Assembly: GCF_017355405.1 (NCBI RefSeq)
Contig: NZ_CP061177.1
Location: 2,277,001 to 2,341,000, forward strand
Direction of reading: 5' to 3'
DNA length: 64,000 bases
From: Roseomonas haemaphysalidis
Lineage (GTDB): Bacteria; Pseudomonadota; Alphaproteobacteria; Acetobacterales; Acetobacteraceae
The translations under genes were made by a program, and so were the position numbers. Position 1 is the first letter of the stretch. Each line of letters starts with the position of its first letter. Under the pieces are notes generated by a model. That model was not told the DNA's origin. It did not search any database and worked only from the letters and a program-made list of their open reading frames with translations. Shown piece by piece: positions 16,620 to 24,930 of this stretch.

Positions 16620-18761
16620 CTAGCAACGCGGCCCGGCCGTTTTCGGCACGATGTTGAAGATCGGGTCGCGCCGATAGTCCTGCTGGCGGGTGAACGGTGC
16701 TCCGGCGCCAGACAGCCAGGCGTAAGCGTTGCGCGCTTCGGTGGTGCCGGTGAGGTCCACCAGGGCGGCAAGAGATTGCAAGGCTAACTGGGCGTAGTCG
16801 CCCTGCGTCTTGGCCCACCCGTCGCCATTCGACATGTCCTTGCGCCGGGTTGTCTGCCCGGTTTCGGCCCATGTCCGGAGTGGGCGGGTTTCATTGCTGT
16901 TCTCTTGGCTGGCAATCAGATATGCGGCGCCATCGCGTGGCGAGAAGCCTTTGCTGCCAGCAAGGAACCGGCCGGCCAGAAAGTTTTCCATCCAGCGCAG
17001 CACCGCCAATGCCTCGCCATTGCCGCGCCGTGCTGCGGCGGCCGCCGTGGAAGCGAAGTAATCCTGCTGCCACGGGGGCAGGGCTCCATTCGCGCCATAG
17101 ACACCGGGGATACAGCCGTGCAGCTCACCCTGTTCCTGCGTCCACTTCGGAATGTTGCTGCGGATCCAGGCCCAGTTGCCAGCCGACGCCACGCGGAAGT
17201 ATTCACGATTCGGATCATTGTCCGGTGCGGTCCAGGCCGCATTGTCCAGTTGACGAAGCGACCACGCCGCGCCGCGCACCTGATTGCCACGGACCACGTT
17301 GACCGACTCGCCGCCCGGCGTTTCGCGCACTGCCGGCCATTGCGAGATTACGCTCCATGCGGCCTGCGCCTGCAAACCATCAAGAAATGCCCGCCGCCCG
17401 GTTAGCAGGTAGGGCACGTAACCAAGGTCCGGCTGATGGGCACTATCGACCTCCCAGCCCGTATCCGAGGCGATGTTTTGCGTCAGCCCGCCCGGCGGCG
17501 GCCCGCCGCGCCCGTCCGTCCAAAGCCGGGGCCACCGCAGCGTGTCCAACCAGCCGCCAGGACCAGGACGGTTGCGACCGCCCGCCGCGGAGCCGCCGGC
17601 CGGGTCCCAGAAGTGCCACGGAACGCTGCCCGCCGCCTCTGCTTGGCCGATCGCATAGGCAGCGGCCCGGCGGTCTCCGGTCATCAGCCATACGGTCTGC
17701 GGCTGGGTTGCCGGGCCGATATCCCCCCGTCCCCCGGTCTGGTGCATGTTCTGAGTGATGCTGCGCGCGGTGAGCGGCGTTGCCCAGTTTCGATCAGCCA
17801 TGACCCGGCTCATCTCGCCCAGCACGGCATCATCGACACCGGTCCGCAGATCATAGCGCGCGACGGCGCCGGCATCCGCCAGATAGGCAGCGTCGTGCAG
17901 CACGCGGGGCGCATTGCCCGCCGTCTGGCCACGCGCCACGGCCAGACGGCCCCAGGCGGTGTACTGCCAATGCCGCCCAATCTCGAAGCGCCCGGCTTCC
18001 TGCCCGTCGAGCAGGAAGGCGGCGGTGTAGCGGGCGGTTCCGCCCCCGTCGCGCATGGCGATATCGTTGCGCAGCCACGCGTCCATGCGCAGCGTGCCGT
18101 CCGAGTGTACCGCCACGTCCGCGACCAGCCGCAGCGATGACACGCGCCCAGCGACTTCTGACGGCACCGCCGCCTCGATCCGCCCCTGCACCGCAAGCGG
18201 CCCTGACTGCCAGGCGCGGCCACGCTCCAATGCTGCCGGCAGCAGCGGCATCAATTCCAGTCGCCAGCTGCGGTTGTTGTCGCCCGTGACCTGCACCGCC
18301 GCCTGTCGCTGAGCCCAGGCCGAGGCCGCCAGGGGCTGGGACTGCGAGGCTGGTCCCGCCGACAACAGCACGCCCGCCATCTGTCCATTTGCCAGGGCCG
18401 GTGCCGCAATCGCCACGCCGGCGGTCCGCACCGAGCCATCCGGGTGGGTGTTGCGAACGTCCACCTGCACCGGCAGGGATTGGCCGTCGGTCAGCCGCGC
18501 CTGCAGGGACCTGCCGGCCGGCAGGTCGCCGGGGCGGAATGCCTGCCCGAAAGTGGCGACGCTGCCAGCCGGTCCGCCGCCGCCTTCCAGCAGCAGCCCG
18601 ACGATGTCGCCGGGGCGGCTGGGGCAGGGGAAGGACGGACGGTTGGCCGCCAGCGCGGCGCCTGGGCGCAGCAGGCCTGCCCCCAGGCCGGTGGCCGCCA
18701 GCCCAAAGGCGAAGGCCCGGCGGCCGAAAGCCGGTGCGCCGTCGTCGCGACCGGCGGTCAT
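16620..18761 (-). CDS. Large Tat-exported protein, putative polysaccharide-active enzyme
   Basis: A 713-residue protein with a twin-arginine leader (FGRRAFAFGLAATG, then Ala-x-Ala-type cleavage near PGAALAANRP). Residues 45–330 look like beta-rich domains (LTDGQSLPVQVDVRNTHPDGS). Residues 330–690 have the helical, Trp- and Tyr-rich character of an (alpha/alpha)-toroid, as in many glycoside hydrolases and polysaccharide lyases; the assignment is inference only. Its last 65 residues match the start of the truncated protein at base 1. ATG 18761 has GGAG 8 bases upstream; the GTG six codons earlier has none. It is the last gene of the minus-strand PrsK/R/T operon, so I infer a role in trimming or processing the exopolysaccharide. 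Confidence 0.7.
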   Translation of the reverse strand: MTAGRDDGAPAFGRRAFAFGLAATGLGAGLLRPGAALAANRPSFPCPSRPGDIVGLLLEGGGGPAGSVATFGQAFRPGDLPAGRSLQARLTDGQSLPVQVDVRNTHPDGSVRTAGVAIAAPALANGQMAGVLLSAGPASQSQPLAASAWAQRQAAVQVTGDNNRSWRLELMPLLPAALERGRAWQSGPLAVQGRIEAAVPSEVAGRVSSLRLVADVAVHSDGTLRMDAWLRNDIAMRDGGGTARYTAAFLLDGQEAGRFEIGRHWQYTAWGRLAVARGQTAGNAPRVLHDAAYLADAGAVARYDLRTGVDDAVLGEMSRVMADRNWATPLTARSITQNMHQTGGRGDIGPATQPQTVWLMTGDRRAAAYAIGQAEAAGSVPWHFWDPAGGSAAGGRNRPGPGGWLDTLRWPRLWTDGRGGPPPGGLTQNIASDTGWEVDSAHQPDLGYVPYLLTGRRAFLDGLQAQAAWSVISQWPAVRETPGGESVNVVRGNQVRGAAWSLRQLDNAAWTAPDNDPNREYFRVASAGNWAWIRSNIPKWTQEQGELHGCIPGVYGANGALPPWQQDYFASTAAAAARRGNGEALAVLRWMENFLAGRFLAGSKGFSPRDGAAYLIASQENSNETRPLRTWAETGQTTRRKDMSNGDGWAKTQGDYAQLALQSLAALVDLTGTTEARNAYAWLSGAGAPFTRQQDYRRDPIFNIVPKTAGPRC

Positions 18762-18920
18762 GCCGCTGTGCTCCGGCACAGTGTGGTGCAGATCCGGCTC
18801 ATGGGTTCGGCGAAGCGGGGCATGGAATGGCTCTTTCGCGTCGACAGGTTGGCCGTGCGACCGGCAAACGGGCCAGGGACAGCACCTGTTCCTTGAATGG
18901 GGACAACGGGTGTCTCGGCC

Positions 18921-19283
18921 TCAGCGCCGGCGTCGCGATCCGGATGGAAGGTCACGGCGGGTCCGCCAGGATGCTACCGGGCGCCGTTCGGGCTGGCCCG
19001 CCGCCGCTTCCGCGGCAGCGACATCCACCCGGCGTGGCTGCATGCGCTGCCGCCAGGATGCGGCGGCGTTGGTGCGTGCGGAAGCCGGGCGGGGCGCCAC
19101 GGCCTCGGCAATGCGTGCCACCACCGGCTTCTTAGGAACGGGCTGAGCCTCGGCTTCCGACTTCGAGGCATCGGTGGCCGCCACGTCGAAGGGCGAGACG
19201 AAAGGTAGCCCGTCCGGCAGCGCCGTCCAAAGCGCAAGCCAGGCGATGCCAACGATCATGGCCACGAAATACAGGCTATCCAA
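18921..19283 (-). CDS. Small membrane protein of unknown function
   Basis: 120 residues with one N-terminal transmembrane helix (SLYFVAMIVGIAWLALWTAL) and then a charged Ala/Pro/Arg-rich tail ending SGSRRRR. I start it at TTG 19283 because GAAGGA lies 9 bases upstream; an internal ATG (19259) has no such site and would shorten the helix. It follows the O-ligase-like gene by 42 bases and precedes the Tat-protein gene. I do not recognise a family. The topology (short N-terminus, long basic tail) would suit a scaffold or anchor in the polysaccharide complex. Confidence 0.55.
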   Translation of the reverse strand: MDSLYFVAMIVGIAWLALWTALPDGLPFVSPFDVAATDASKSEAEAQPVPKKPVVARIAEAVAPRPASARTNAAASWRQRMQPRRVDVAAAEAAAGQPERRPVASWRTRRDLPSGSRRRR

Positions 19284-19325
19284 CGTCGTCGTCCTTCGGT
19301 GACGGGGGAAGCATGGTGGTGATGG

Positions 19326-20675
19326 TCATGCGCGGACGCTTTGCCCAAGGGCCGGGCGCCTTCCGACGGAGGCGCGCTGGCGCCAGCCGCCGAGGGCTAC
19401 CGCCGCCGCCGGCGTGAGGGTGGATGCGGGTTGCTGTGCCAGTTCGCGCTTGGCAATCACCAGCGCGGAGCCGATCACGACCAGCAAGGTCCAGTAATAG
19501 TCCCAGTAAGACAAAGACAGGAACGTGCCGCTGACCAAGTAAGCAACGATCGAGACCTGTCCCATGCGGCCCAGATCATGCGCCCAGCGGAGATCCTCGC
19601 GGTCCCGGGTGATGCGGGCGAGGCGGATGGCGCTGAACATGCCCGCCACCGTCAACCCGACCCAGACGAAGAACGTCGGAAACCCTTGCTCGCCTAGCAA
19701 TTCAAACCAGATTGAGTGCACGGCGCGAGCCGGCCCGCCGGGGGCCACCGTATCGACCACGGCGCGGTTGTAGGGGCCGGTGAAACCGGACCCCACAAGC
19801 GGGCGCGCGGCGGCCAGCTTGGCCGAGATCTGCCAAAGCACGAGACGTTCGCTGGCGGATTCATCCTGCTGATAGCTGCCGATGCTTTCCATGCGGCCGC
19901 CCCAGTCACCGGGCATGAAGGCGATGGCCCCCGCCAGCCCCGCCACCATGACCACGGCCGATACCACCTTCTGCTTGCTGCGCAGCCACATCATGAAGGA
20001 TACGGCCAGCAAGCCCAGCAAGGCGCCACGGGAATAGCTGCCGACGACGGCTAGCAGGGTCAGCACCATGGCCACAAGCAGGCCTTGGCGCACCAGCTTG
20101 TGGCTGGATTGCAGCCGCAGGTAGTGCATCAGTGGCAGGCTGACCAGCAGCGCTGCGGCAAGGTGGTTGTTGTCATTGATCATGGTCTGCTCGGGACCCC
20201 AAACGCGGTAGCTGCCCCCGTTCAGGATCGTGAAGCCGCCGCCGCGCACGCCGTAGTAGCCCAGCGAAATGACCATGACCCAGACCAGCGCATGCACCCG
20301 CCGGCGCTCGGTCAAAAGTGCCGCCGTCAGCATCAGACCGGTCAGAACCTTGATCACCTGGCTCCACTTGGCCCAGACGGCGTCGGGCATGCCCTGCGCG
20401 GTCAGGGACGTGATGGTGAAACATACCATCAGCGCCAGGACCAGGAGGTTGACCGGGTTGACCTGAATCCGCTTCGGTTCCCGGGCGATCAGGCAACCCA
20501 GCAGCGTCGCGGCGAAGACGGCCATGGCCCAGGGCATTTCCGACGCCGCGCCCCACACCAACCGGTGCGGATTCATGAAGGAAATCCAGGACCACAGCAG
20601 GATGCCGACAAACGGCCGGAAGATGACGATGGGCAGCAGCCCGACCATCGCCAGCATGAAGACGGCGTCACGCAT
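19326..20675 (-). CDS. O-antigen ligase/polymerase-like protein, exosortase A type
   Basis: A 449-residue multi-spanning membrane protein, about 10–12 helices, starting MRDAVFMLAMVGLLPIVIF and carrying INDNNHLAAALL, SYSRGALLGL and the periplasmic loop HSIWFELLGEQGFPTFF typical of the Wzy/WaaL superfamily. It matches what I recall of the putative O-glycosylation ligase of exosortase A systems (TIGR03097). It may polymerise the repeat unit or ligate glycan to a PEP-CTERM protein; which of these is unproven for the family. It begins 3 bases after the prsT stop, so the two are co-transcribed. Confidence 0.85.
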   Translation of the reverse strand: MRDAVFMLAMVGLLPIVIFRPFVGILLWSWISFMNPHRLVWGAASEMPWAMAVFAATLLGCLIAREPKRIQVNPVNLLVLALMVCFTITSLTAQGMPDAVWAKWSQVIKVLTGLMLTAALLTERRRVHALVWVMVISLGYYGVRGGGFTILNGGSYRVWGPEQTMINDNNHLAAALLVSLPLMHYLRLQSSHKLVRQGLLVAMVLTLLAVVGSYSRGALLGLLAVSFMMWLRSKQKVVSAVVMVAGLAGAIAFMPGDWGGRMESIGSYQQDESASERLVLWQISAKLAAARPLVGSGFTGPYNRAVVDTVAPGGPARAVHSIWFELLGEQGFPTFFVWVGLTVAGMFSAIRLARITRDREDLRWAHDLGRMGQVSIVAYLVSGTFLSLSYWDYYWTLLVVIGSALVIAKRELAQQPASTLTPAAAVALGGWRQRASVGRRPALGQSVRA

Positions 20676-20678
20676 CGG

Positions 20679-23480
20679 TCAGCGACCGCCGCGCAGGGTG
20701 GCGAGCAGCTTCACGGCGTCCGCCCGCTGCGGAAAAGCCGCGTTGCCGGCCAGCGCCGGCTCCAGCGCCGCAAGGGCCTCCTGCTTGGCGCCGGTGGCGT
20801 TGAGCGCGTAGGACAGGCGATAGGCGGCCGCGGGGTCGGGCGTGCCACGCTGAGCGGCGGCCTGCTTCAGCAAAGGCACGGCGGCGGCGGCATCGCCGGT
20901 GCGGGCCATGATCCAGCCCAGCGTATCGGCCGTTTCGGGGTTGGGCGACAGCACGTAGGCGCGTTCGGCCAGGGCGCGTGCATCCGGCAGCCCGCGCTCA
21001 CCGGCGACCCAGGCCAGGTTGTTGACCACCGCGACATCCTGCGGCGCGAGCGCGATCGCGGCGCGCAACCGGCGTTCGGCATCCGCCAGGCGGTTGGCCT
21101 GGATGTCCAGGTCGGACATCACGATCAGCGCCGCGGTGTCATTGGGCGTGCGGCCCAGCCAGTCGTTTAGCACAGCGCCGCCTTCGGCCGGCTTGCCGGC
21201 GGTCCGCCAGGCAATGGCTTGGCGTATTGCCAGATCGCCGGACGGGGTTTCGCGATACGCCGTCACGTAGCGGCGGGCTGCATCCTCGGGACGCTTGGCG
21301 GACATCAGCAGGTCGCCGGGCAGGCTGCGGGACGCCGGCTGGGCGCTCGCCTGCTTGGACAGCCGGTCGGCCAGTGCCGACGCAGGCTCAAAACCCTGCG
21401 ACTGCAGCACGACCGTGAGCAGGCTTTGCTGCAAGGCCGCGTCCGCGGGTTGCATGCGCAGGCCCTGCTGCAACAGCAGCTCAGCGCCCTTGGCATCGCC
21501 GTTGTGCACCAGGATGCTTGCCAGCTGCCGCCGGGCGACGATCGAATCCGGGGCTTCCGCCAGGGCCTGACGGCTGGCCGCTTCGGCCTCCGTCCACTGG
21601 CCGGCAGCAGCCTGCGCCTCGGCCCGCGCGATGGACAGGGCGGGGTTCATCTTGGCGCGCAGCGGCGCGCTGCTCAGCAGCTCCACGGCCTTGGGGGCTT
21701 CGTCGGCGCGCAGCAAGACGTTGGCCAGCGTCAGCGCCAGGGCGGGCTCGGCCGGGTTGGCCGCCTGCACTTCCTCCAAGGCCTTGCGCGCTTCAGCGGC
21801 GCGCGGCGCACCGGGCATCGCGGCGGCGGCGAGCTGCGCCATCGCTTCGGCGTGGTTCGGCTGTTGCTTCAGCACGGCGGACAGCAAGGCCTCGGCCTCA
21901 GCCGGCTTGTTTTCCATCGCCGCGACGCGGGCGAGGCCGACGCGCGCGGGGTTGGACGCCGGCGCGGCCTTCAACGCCGCCTCAAAGGCGGCACGGGCGG
22001 CCGGGAGGTCGCGCTGCATCATCTGCAGCGTGGCATCCAGCATCAGGCCGGCTTCATTGCCACGCTGCTCCGGGGGCAGCTTCGCGATCTCGGCCTTGGC
22101 GGTCGCGATATCACCACGGGACAAGGCAGCGAAGGCCAGGAGCTGGCGGTTTTCCGGACCCGTGGCGCCAAGCTGGATGGCACGGTTGGCGGCTTCCACC
22201 ACGCCATCCGGATCACCGGCCGCCATGCGGGCGGCGGCGAGGCGGGTCTGGATGCCGGCATTGTCGGGGGCCAGCGCGGCAGCGGCCTTCAGCGTCTCCG
22301 CCGCATCGCGCGGGCGGCCCTGGCTGGTTTGCACGCGCGCCAGCAGGTCCAGGGCCTCGGCATCGGCGGTGCCGCGGGCCTTCAGGGTTTCCAGCGTCGC
22401 CGCCGCGTCATCCGGGCGGTTGGCGGACAGGGCAATGGCGGCCAGCAGCTTGGCGCCGCGTGGGTCGGTGGGCTGGCGTGCCACGTGGCGGCGCGCGGCA
22501 TCTTCCGCCTGTGCCATCTGGCCCAGGCCCCGCTTGACCGTGGCTTGCACGAGGTAGCCGTCCGGGAAGTTGCCGAGTTGCGGGCCGAGCTTCTGCAGCT
22601 CGGCATCGGCCGCCTGCCAGTTCTCTGTGCGCGCCAGCAACAGGGCGTTCAGGTAGATGCCCGGGGTGCTGCCGGGGAGCACCTTCAGCGCCGCATCGAT
22701 GTCGGCCCGCGCGGCGGCCTGCTGGTTTTGCTGCAACAGGGCTTCGCCGCGACGCAGCAGCGCCGCGACATTGCCGGGCGACTGGGCGATGACCTTGCCG
22801 AAGCTGGCAGTGGCGGCCGTCAGGTCACGACGCTCGAACTGCAGGCCACCCTTGCGCAACAGCGCTTCGGCGTTGTTCGGCTCGCGCGCCAGCACCCGGT
22901 CCAGCAGGGCCTCCGCGCCAGCGCGGTCGCCACCCACCAGTGCCACGCCGCTGGCTGCCAGCAAGGCATCGGTAGAACCGGGCGCCAGGCGCTCGGCCAG
23001 CGCGGCGGAGGCTGCGGCGGCATCCTTCTGGCCCAGCGCCAGCTGCGCCTGGGCGCGGACGGCGGCGCGCTGCGCGGCCTGGTCGGCCGGGGCTTCGATT
23101 TCCGGAAAGTCCCGCAACAGGGCCTCGTACCGGGCCGAGGCCAGAAAGCTGCGGTACAGCAGCGCATTGCCCGCCAAGGGGTTGAAACCCTGCTGCAGGG
23201 CGGCGCGGGCTTCCCGCTCGGCGAGGTCGATGTCGCCGATCTCCAGGCTGGTACGGGCCAGCGCCGCATGCGCCTCCGCCGAATCCGGCGTGGTGCGCAC
23301 GACATTGCGCCATTCGGCCTGCGCCGCGCGGATGTCGCCCCGCGCCTCGGCGGCCTGGGCGGCCTCCATCGGCCCGGCGGCGATGGCGGGGGCCATCGGC
23401 AGGGCCAGCGCCAGCGCCAGCGCGCCGGACAGCATCAGCGGCGAACGGATGTGGCGAAGCATCGGGGGGGTGCGGCGCAT
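20679..23480 (-). CDS. prsT: XrtA/PEP-CTERM system TPR-repeat protein PrsT
   Basis: A 933-residue exported protein made almost wholly of tetratricopeptide repeats (A-x2-ALLRRGEALL, P-x-DARALAERAY and similar units throughout). Families of this length next to PrsK/PrsR are the PrsT group. I start it at ATG 23480, 16 bases after the prsR stop, with AGGA about 9 bases before; the frame reaches 23723 only by invading prsR. The signal peptide (MLSGALALALALPMAPAIAAG) lacks a lipobox Cys, whereas this family is often annotated as lipoproteins, so here the protein is likely free in the periplasm. It probably scaffolds the export or sorting machinery. Confidence 0.88.
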   Translation of the reverse strand: MRRTPPMLRHIRSPLMLSGALALALALPMAPAIAAGPMEAAQAAEARGDIRAAQAEWRNVVRTTPDSAEAHAALARTSLEIGDIDLAEREARAALQQGFNPLAGNALLYRSFLASARYEALLRDFPEIEAPADQAAQRAAVRAQAQLALGQKDAAAASAALAERLAPGSTDALLAASGVALVGGDRAGAEALLDRVLAREPNNAEALLRKGGLQFERRDLTAATASFGKVIAQSPGNVAALLRRGEALLQQNQQAAARADIDAALKVLPGSTPGIYLNALLLARTENWQAADAELQKLGPQLGNFPDGYLVQATVKRGLGQMAQAEDAARRHVARQPTDPRGAKLLAAIALSANRPDDAAATLETLKARGTADAEALDLLARVQTSQGRPRDAAETLKAAAALAPDNAGIQTRLAAARMAAGDPDGVVEAANRAIQLGATGPENRQLLAFAALSRGDIATAKAEIAKLPPEQRGNEAGLMLDATLQMMQRDLPAARAAFEAALKAAPASNPARVGLARVAAMENKPAEAEALLSAVLKQQPNHAEAMAQLAAAAMPGAPRAAEARKALEEVQAANPAEPALALTLANVLLRADEAPKAVELLSSAPLRAKMNPALSIARAEAQAAAGQWTEAEAASRQALAEAPDSIVARRQLASILVHNGDAKGAELLLQQGLRMQPADAALQQSLLTVVLQSQGFEPASALADRLSKQASAQPASRSLPGDLLMSAKRPEDAARRYVTAYRETPSGDLAIRQAIAWRTAGKPAEGGAVLNDWLGRTPNDTAALIVMSDLDIQANRLADAERRLRAAIALAPQDVAVVNNLAWVAGERGLPDARALAERAYVLSPNPETADTLGWIMARTGDAAAAVPLLKQAAAQRGTPDPAAAYRLSYALNATGAKQEALAALEPALAGNAAFPQRADAVKLLATLRGGR

Positions 23481-23496
23481 GGGAGGTGTGTCCTGC

Positions 23497-24930
23497 TCAG
23501 CTCGTCTTGCCGGATACGGGATCGACTGCTTGATCCGCGGCGACCGGCGCTGCCACGGCCGGCTCCGGCGGGTTGTGGTTGGGCGACAGGCGATGCGTTT
23601 CCAGCAGGCCGTAGATGGTCGGCCGGCTGACGCCCAACAAGCGTGCCGCAGCAGCCAGGCTGCCGTTGCTGCGTGCCAGCGCCCGCTCAATGGTCGAGCG
23701 CTCGGCCCGCAGGCGGGCGGCACGCAGGTCCAGGTCGTTCTCGGCCGGTGCGTCCGGCGCGGTCAGTTCCAGATCGGTGGCCGAGATCGTCTGGCCCTCG
23801 GTCATCAGCGCGGCGCGACGGACCCTGTTGCCCAGCTCGCGCACGTTGCCCGGCCAGCGATACGCCGAGATCGCCTCGGCGGCGGAAGCATCCAGGCCGC
23901 GCAGCCGCCGGCCGAACTCGCGGGCGTAGCGGGCCAGGAACCAGCGGGCCAGCAGCAGCGAATCCTCGCCGCGCTCGCGCAGGGGGGGGATGCGGATGGT
24001 CAGCGAGTTCAGGCGATACAGCAGGTCGGCGCGGAAGCGCCCGGCCTCGGCCTGCTCTTCCAGCGGCTGGTTGGTCGCCGACACCACGCGCACGTCCACG
24101 CGAATCAGGCTGCGGCCGCCGATGCGCTCGATCACCTGTTCCTGCAGGAAGCGCAGCAGCTTGGCCTGCAACCCGGGCGGCAGGTCGCCGATCTCGTCCA
24201 GGAACAGGGTGCCGCCGTTGGCCGCCTCGATCTTGCCGACCACCTGCTTCACCGCGCCGGTGAAGGCGCCGCGCTCGTGGCCGAACAACTCGCTTTCCAG
24301 CAGCGGCTCGGGGATGGCGGCGCAGTTGATGGCGACAAAGGGCTTGCGGGCGCGCGGGCCCATGTCGTGCAGCGCGCGGGCCAGCGCCTCCTTGCCCGTG
24401 CCGCTTTCGCCCAGCAGCAGCACCGGCACCGTCACCTGGCTCAGCCGCTCCACGGTGTGGCAGATGCGCAGCATCGCCTCGTCGGCCGTGACGATGTCGC
24501 GGATCGGGCTGGGGCGCGGCATGGCGGCGAGGCGGAGGTTCTCCTCCTCCAGCGCGCGCAGGCGCAGGGCGCGGTCCACGATGGTGCGCAGCACGGCGAG
24601 GTCCACCGGCTTCTCGCAGAAGTCGTAGGCGCCGAGCGAGATTGCCCGCAGCGTGTTCTCGCGCTGGCCCTGGCCGCTGGCGACCACGATGGGCATGCCG
24701 GGGCACAGCTTGGTCAGCGCCGCGAGCGTCGCGAAGCCTTCCGTCACGCCTTCCGCGTCGGGCGGCAGGCCGAGGTCGAGCAGCGCCGCCGTGGGCTGCT
24801 CGGCGCGGGCCACCTGTTCGGCTTGTTTGCGGTCGCTGGCGAGCAAAACGCGGCAGTCGGGAAATGCCCAGCGATACTGGGCGCACAATCCAGCATCATC
24901 CTCGACGATCAGCAGCTTAGGGCGACTCAT
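23497..24930 (-). CDS. prsR: PEP-CTERM-box response regulator PrsR (sigma-54 activator)
   Basis: A 477-residue NtrC-type activator. The receiver domain has the acidic pair ED at 10–11, phosphoacceptor Asp52 (LLDLGLP) and Lys108 of KPVD. The AAA+ domain has Walker A GESGTGKE (174–181), the sigma-54 contact loop GAFTGA (221–226) and Walker B TLFLDEIGD. A Fis-type helix-turn-helix closes the protein (LAAAARLLGVSRPTIYGLL). Phosphorylated by PrsK, it should drive sigma-54 promoters of PEP-CTERM genes; such a promoter is visible at 39398–39413. Its ATG overlaps the prsK stop by 4 bases. Confidence 0.94.
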   Translation of the reverse strand: MSRPKLLIVEDDAGLCAQYRWAFPDCRVLLASDRKQAEQVARAEQPTAALLDLGLPPDAEGVTEGFATLAALTKLCPGMPIVVASGQGQRENTLRAISLGAYDFCEKPVDLAVLRTIVDRALRLRALEEENLRLAAMPRPSPIRDIVTADEAMLRICHTVERLSQVTVPVLLLGESGTGKEALARALHDMGPRARKPFVAINCAAIPEPLLESELFGHERGAFTGAVKQVVGKIEAANGGTLFLDEIGDLPPGLQAKLLRFLQEQVIERIGGRSLIRVDVRVVSATNQPLEEQAEAGRFRADLLYRLNSLTIRIPPLRERGEDSLLLARWFLARYAREFGRRLRGLDASAAEAISAYRWPGNVRELGNRVRRAALMTEGQTISATDLELTAPDAPAENDLDLRAARLRAERSTIERALARSNGSLAAAARLLGVSRPTIYGLLETHRLSPNHNPPEPAVAAPVAADQAVDPVSGKTS

